NCBI RefSeq assembly: GCF_016907735.1
Contig: NZ_JAFBCP010000001.1
Span: 930,001 to 994,000, forward strand
Length of the DNA: 64,000 nt
Direction of reading: 5' to 3'
Origin: Brevibacterium paucivorans
Lineage (GTDB): Bacteria > Actinomycetota > Actinomycetes > Actinomycetales > Brevibacteriaceae
The position numbers were made by a program, and so were the translations under genes. Positions within the stretch are counted from its first letter, which is position 1, and every line of letters starts with the position of its first letter. Positions 61,101 to 64,000 of this stretch are shown here, one piece after another. The notes beneath the pieces were generated by a model that was given only the letters and a program-made list of their open reading frames with translations, was not told the DNA's origin and ran no database searches.

Positions 61101-61889
61101 TCACCGGGTGCGTTTCCATTGAAAACCACCGCTAAGCGCCCGCAAGAGTGGCCGAGGTGTGACCTGCGAAAGCGCATATAAGACCTGGTAGCCCACCCTG
61201 GGCACACTTATGGTCTTACCGGCGCGAGCATCCCGCAAAGCAATCCGGGCGACTTCCGCCGGCTCCATCCACACACAGTCAGGGAATTCACGGCCTACGC
61301 CCATGCGTTTATGAAACTCGGTTGAGACGAATCCAGGAAGCACGGCGGTGCACGTGACGGGGGTGCCACGCAGGTCGTGAGCGAGTGATTCGGTAAAGAT
61401 GGTGGCCGCCGCTTTTTCGGCTGCATAAGTTCCTTGCGTCGTCACCGCGGCCAGAGAAGTGACGTTGACAATGCCGCCACGACCTCGGGCGACCATTTTC
61501 TTTGCCGCGTGCCAGCTGAGCGTGCGCACCGCTTCGTTCATGACCATCGACTGGGCGGTGAGTTGGTCCACAGGGGTGTCCAGGGTGGAGGTGCGCACGC
61601 CGAACCCGGCGCAGTTGATGAGAACGTCGACCCGGCGGGTTTCCAGTACGTGGACGACTGTGGTGATGCCGAGGTGGGTGGAGAGGTCGGCGGGCAGGGG
61701 TTCAGCGTCCAGCTGTTCGAGGTCATTCTGCGTGCGAGCGACCGCGATGACGTCGTAGCCTTCGGCTACGAGCTGGTGGACGAACGCGTGCCCGATTCCG
61801 CTGGTGGCGCCGGTGATGAGGGCACGGGGTGGGGAGTCAGTGCGGGGCGGGGTGGTGCGCGACTTGGGTCCTTGGGAAGGCGTGTCCAC
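61101..61889 (-). CDS. Short-chain dehydrogenase/reductase
   Basis: 262 residues. Nucleotide-binding ALITGATSGIGHAFVHQL, NCAGFG, Ser in VNVTSLAAV, and the catalytic YAAEK. It is an NAD(P)-dependent oxidoreductase of the classical SDR type; the C-terminus VGYQVLYALSQVTPRPLLRALSGGF resembles lipid-type SDRs. GTG start with GGAGG upstream. It is divergent from xth with 54 bases between. The first 20 residues are Pro/Ser/Thr-rich and unusual. Confidence 0.9.
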   Translation of the reverse strand: MDTPSQGPKSRTTPPRTDSPPRALITGATSGIGHAFVHQLVAEGYDVIAVARTQNDLEQLDAEPLPADLSTHLGITTVVHVLETRRVDVLINCAGFGVRTSTLDTPVDQLTAQSMVMNEAVRTLSWHAAKKMVARGRGGIVNVTSLAAVTTQGTYAAEKAAATIFTESLAHDLRGTPVTCTAVLPGFVSTEFHKRMGVGREFPDCVWMEPAEVARIALRDARAGKTISVPRVGYQVLYALSQVTPRPLLRALSGGFQWKRTR

Positions 61890-61943
61890 GGTTTAGACCT
61901 CCGAGGTGGTTGTGGGGTGGTCCTTCAACGATATGGTGAGTGG

Positions 61944-62729
61944 GTGCGAATTGTTACGTGGAATGTGAACTCTGTCAGGGCTCGGGCCGAGCGGATTGGC
62001 GCGTTTTTGGACCGGTCGGATGTGGATGTGTTGGCGATCCAGGAGCTGAAGTGTAAGGATGCACAGTTCCCGGCTCATATTTTTGAGGATCGTGGGTACC
62101 AGGTGGCGTTCCATGGGCTCAATCAGTGGAATGGGGTGGCTGTGGCCAGCCGCGTGGGGCTCGACGATGTTGAGGTCGGGTTTGAGGGCATACCCGGTTT
62201 CGGGGATGACGACCAGGTAGAGGCGCGAGCGATTTCGGCCGTAACCGGCGACGTGCGCACGTATTCGCTGTATGTGCCCAATGGGCGCGAGCTGGACCAC
62301 CCGCATTATGCGTACAAGTTGGAGTGGTTGGCGCAGTTGCGTAACGAAGCCTTGGCACGGATGGAGCAGGACGTGCCGTTTGTATTGTGTGGGGATTTCA
62401 ACGTGGCGCCGTTGGATGAGGACGTGTGGGATATGGCCGCGTTTGAGGGCGCCACGCACGTGTCTCAGCCTGAACGCGATGCGTTCAATGGTTTGATTTC
62501 TGCCGGTCTGACCGAGGTGACCCGCCAGTTCACGCCTGGCCCTGGCGTGTACACGTTCTGGGATTATCAGCAGCTGCGTTTTCCCAAGAAGCAAGGGATG
62601 CGCATTGACTTCCAGCTGGCGTCGACTGAGCTTGCCGAACGTGCGACGGACGCGTTCATCGACCGTGAGGAGCGCAAGGGCAAGGGGGCCTCTGACCACG
62701 CCCCAGTGTGGGTGGATTACCAGCTGTAG
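61944..62729 (+). CDS. xth: Exodeoxyribonuclease III
   Basis: 261 residues from a GTG with GGTGAG upstream. Motifs of the exonuclease III/AP endonuclease family: RIVTWNVNSVRARAERI, LAIQELKCKDAQFP, GYQVAFHGLNQWNGVAV, VPNGRELDHPHYAYKLEWL, CGDFNVAPLDEDVWD, and the catalytic GASDHAPVWVDY at the end. It repairs DNA at abasic sites. The longer frame open upstream (61434) runs through the divergent SDR gene and is a shadow. Confidence 0.95.
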   Translation: MRIVTWNVNSVRARAERIGAFLDRSDVDVLAIQELKCKDAQFPAHIFEDRGYQVAFHGLNQWNGVAVASRVGLDDVEVGFEGIPGFGDDDQVEARAISAVTGDVRTYSLYVPNGRELDHPHYAYKLEWLAQLRNEALARMEQDVPFVLCGDFNVAPLDEDVWDMAAFEGATHVSQPERDAFNGLISAGLTEVTRQFTPGPGVYTFWDYQQLRFPKKQGMRIDFQLASTELAERATDAFIDREERKGKGASDHAPVWVDYQL

Positions 62730-62848
62730 GCGCTTGCTCCGGTTTTGGTCTAGAGCGAGTCTGATCAGAATGGTGGTGGTTCTTCGCTGGGTTGCCTGGG
62801 CGGGTGTCACCGTTGAACACTTCCCCTGCCTCCTGAGCATTCTCAGTT

Positions 62849-63103
62849 TCAGTGCGGTAGGCGGTTTCGTGTCCGATTGCTTGGTATTCGTTGATGATAC
62901 CGCTTACACAACGGATGCAAATTCTCCACCACATTCAACCCACCATTTTGGGAATCCTGGTGGTTAAACGGTTCAATATGGTCTTTTTCGCACACCCGGA
63001 TCCACCCTGACCGGCAACCCGTAGCGCATATCCGAGTCATGACACCAGCTGAGCAGGCTGCCGCCCACGGCTGAGCCGCAGTTGCCATCGCGACAGCGAG
63101 CAA
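62849..63103 (-). pseudogene. Remnant of an HNH endonuclease (DUF222/13E12-type)
   Basis: The frame reads CEKDHIEPFNHQDSQNGG, then NVVENLHPLCKRYHQ: the core of HNH nucleases that carry a DUF222 domain. The large N-terminal domain is absent and the region just before it (SAVGGSLLSWC-like) is in another frame, so the gene has decayed by frameshift and deletion. The frame ends in non-conserved sequence. Its neighbours are xth and a SulP transporter. Confidence 0.65.
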
Positions 63104-63114
63104 CGCGGATGACG

Positions 63115-64000
63115 TCAGTGCCCGTTGCCAAGTCCTCCCGTGAGCCGCGCGTGGAATGCGGTCGTGTACTCGTTCATGCCGACGAACTCGACACTCTTGC
63201 CGTGCTGTTCATACTTCGCCTCAATCGCGTCGAGCGCGGCGACAGTCGAGGCGTCCCAGACGTGCGACTTCGTGAGGTCGATGACCACGCGTTCGGGGTC
63301 GTCGGCATACTCGAACATTGTGGTGAGATCGTTGCTGGAGGCGAACAGCAGCTGCCCATCGACCGTGTAGTGCGCAACAGGTGCGTCGCCCTGCTCGGTG
63401 ACCTCGCGACGCACGTCGATGAGATGGGCGACACGGCGCACAAACATCACCGACGCGACGAACACCCCGACGACGACACCAATCGCAAGGTTATGGGTCG
63501 CAACGACCACTGCCACCGTAATGACCATGACGGTCGTCTCGGACTTAGGTATCCGCTTCAATGTGGAAGGCTTGATCGAGTGCCAGTCGAATGTGCCGGC
63601 CGAGACCATAATCATCACTGCGACCAGTGCCGCCATGGGGATGATCGCCACGACATCTCCGAGAACCACGATGAGCACAAGCAGGAATACACCGGCGAAG
63701 AACGTAGAAATGCGGGTGCGGGCTCCGGAGGCCTTTACGTTGATCAATGTTTGCCCGATCATCGCGCAGCCACCCATGCCGCCGAAGAAGCCGGAGACGA
63801 GGTTGGCCACACCCTGCCCCCAGGATTCACGGGTCTTGTTCGAGTGCGTATCGGTGATATCGTCAACCAGCTTGGCTGTCATCAGTGACTCCATCAGTCC
63901 AACGAGCGCCATAGCAAGCGCGTAGGGAGCGATGATCGTCAGTGTCTCCCACGTGAGCGGCACGTCCGGGATGAACAGCTCGGGCAGGCTGCGTGGCAGC
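63115..64000 (-). CDS. SulP-family anion transporter, N-terminus cut by window edge
   Basis: The last 295 residues or so of a SulP permease. MESLMTAKLVDDITDTHSNKTRESWGQGVANLVSGFFGGMGGCAMIGQ matches the family over its conserved helix pair, then helices at the middle and a cytoplasmic STAS domain (VDGQLLFASSNDL, then VIDLTKSHVWDASTVAALD). It transports sulfate, bicarbonate or a related anion. The gene runs past the window. The reading continues as LPRSLPELFIPD before the first in-window Met. Confidence 0.92.
   Translation of the reverse strand, partial: LPRSLPELFIPDVPLTWETLTIIAPYALAMALVGLMESLMTAKLVDDITDTHSNKTRESWGQGVANLVSGFFGGMGGCAMIGQTLINVKASGARTRISTFFAGVFLLVLIVVLGDVVAIIPMAALVAVMIMVSAGTFDWHSIKPSTLKRIPKSETTVMVITVAVVVATHNLAIGVVVGVFVASVMFVRRVAHLIDVRREVTEQGDAPVAHYTVDGQLLFASSNDLTTMFEYADDPERVVIDLTKSHVWDASTVAALDAIEAKYEQHGKSVEFVGMNEYTTAFHARLTGGLGNGH

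Noticed and set aside
61434..61943. 170-codon N-terminal extension of xth
   Set aside because: It runs through the divergent SDR gene and has low-complexity Gly/Asp/Arg content; the exonuclease III family starts at RIVTWN.
62656..62934. 92-codon frame after xth
   Set aside because: It overlaps the xth end and the HNH remnant; no motifs beyond chance.

Overview
This window is chromosomal DNA from an actinomycete (Actinomycetota). The order Micrococcales is my best guess. Evidence: a Gram-positive-type Tad/Flp pilus locus with CpaB and a CpaE-type ATPase but no secretin, DUF3073 and DUF3151 proteins, the small sterol-carrier ortholog next to purF, many GTG starts, lipoproteins with actinobacterial lipoboxes, and moderately high G+C coding DNA. 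I cannot name the species. I saw no tRNA, rRNA, CRISPR or insertion sequence.

Layout. 1-4156 (minus): a truncated lipoprotein, a small membrane protein, a 476-residue protein starting with a complete Flp pilin domain, and an OmpA-domain lipoprotein. 4328-13940 (plus): a compact Tad pilus locus (zinc-ribbon protein, cpaB, cpaE joined to a tadE, tadE, tadA, tadB, tadC, NarL-type sensor kinase and regulator, flp, tadG-like). 14-24 kb: membrane and unknown proteins, DUF3073, purM-purF, an aldehyde dehydrogenase, SCP-like protein, asparaginase, and a purD-purC fusion. 24-27.7 kb: an accessory island between purC and purS with a lipoprotein, a membrane protein, a Flp-leader NlpC/P60 protein, a Flp-leader GH-E nuclease and a convergent ankyrin protein that looks like its immunity protein. 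27.9-41.9 kb: purS, purQ, trhO, tandem lipoproteins, purL, oligopeptidase, thioesterases, purA and DUF3151. 41.9-48.5 kb: degenerate GDPD, polysaccharide glycosyltransferase and exporter, oxidoreductase, sodium:amino acid symporter. 49-64 kb: fba, MFS transporter, paired acyl-CoA dehydrogenases, LppM-like protein, TrmH-family methyltransferase, an ABC exporter, pyrE, SDR, xth, a decayed HNH gene and the end of a SulP transporter.

The most interesting signal is a family of pilin-cargo proteins. Three genes (775-2205, 25370-26077, 26148-27134) carry the same prepilin-peptidase site and hydrophobic segment as the pilin Flp (12995-13231). In two of them the pilin domain is kept to its C-terminal S/T-P-F and cargo follows: a GH-E nuclease in one, an unknown beta-rich domain in the other. 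The third carries an NlpC/P60 peptidase. Flp and the first gene of each cargo locus share a promoter architecture: a TTTGGG...GGCC...GCC element ending exactly 23 nt before a -10-like hexamer. I infer that the Tad machine displays or delivers toxins and wall hydrolases under common control, with neighbouring genes as immunity or partners. No prepilin peptidase gene lies in the window.
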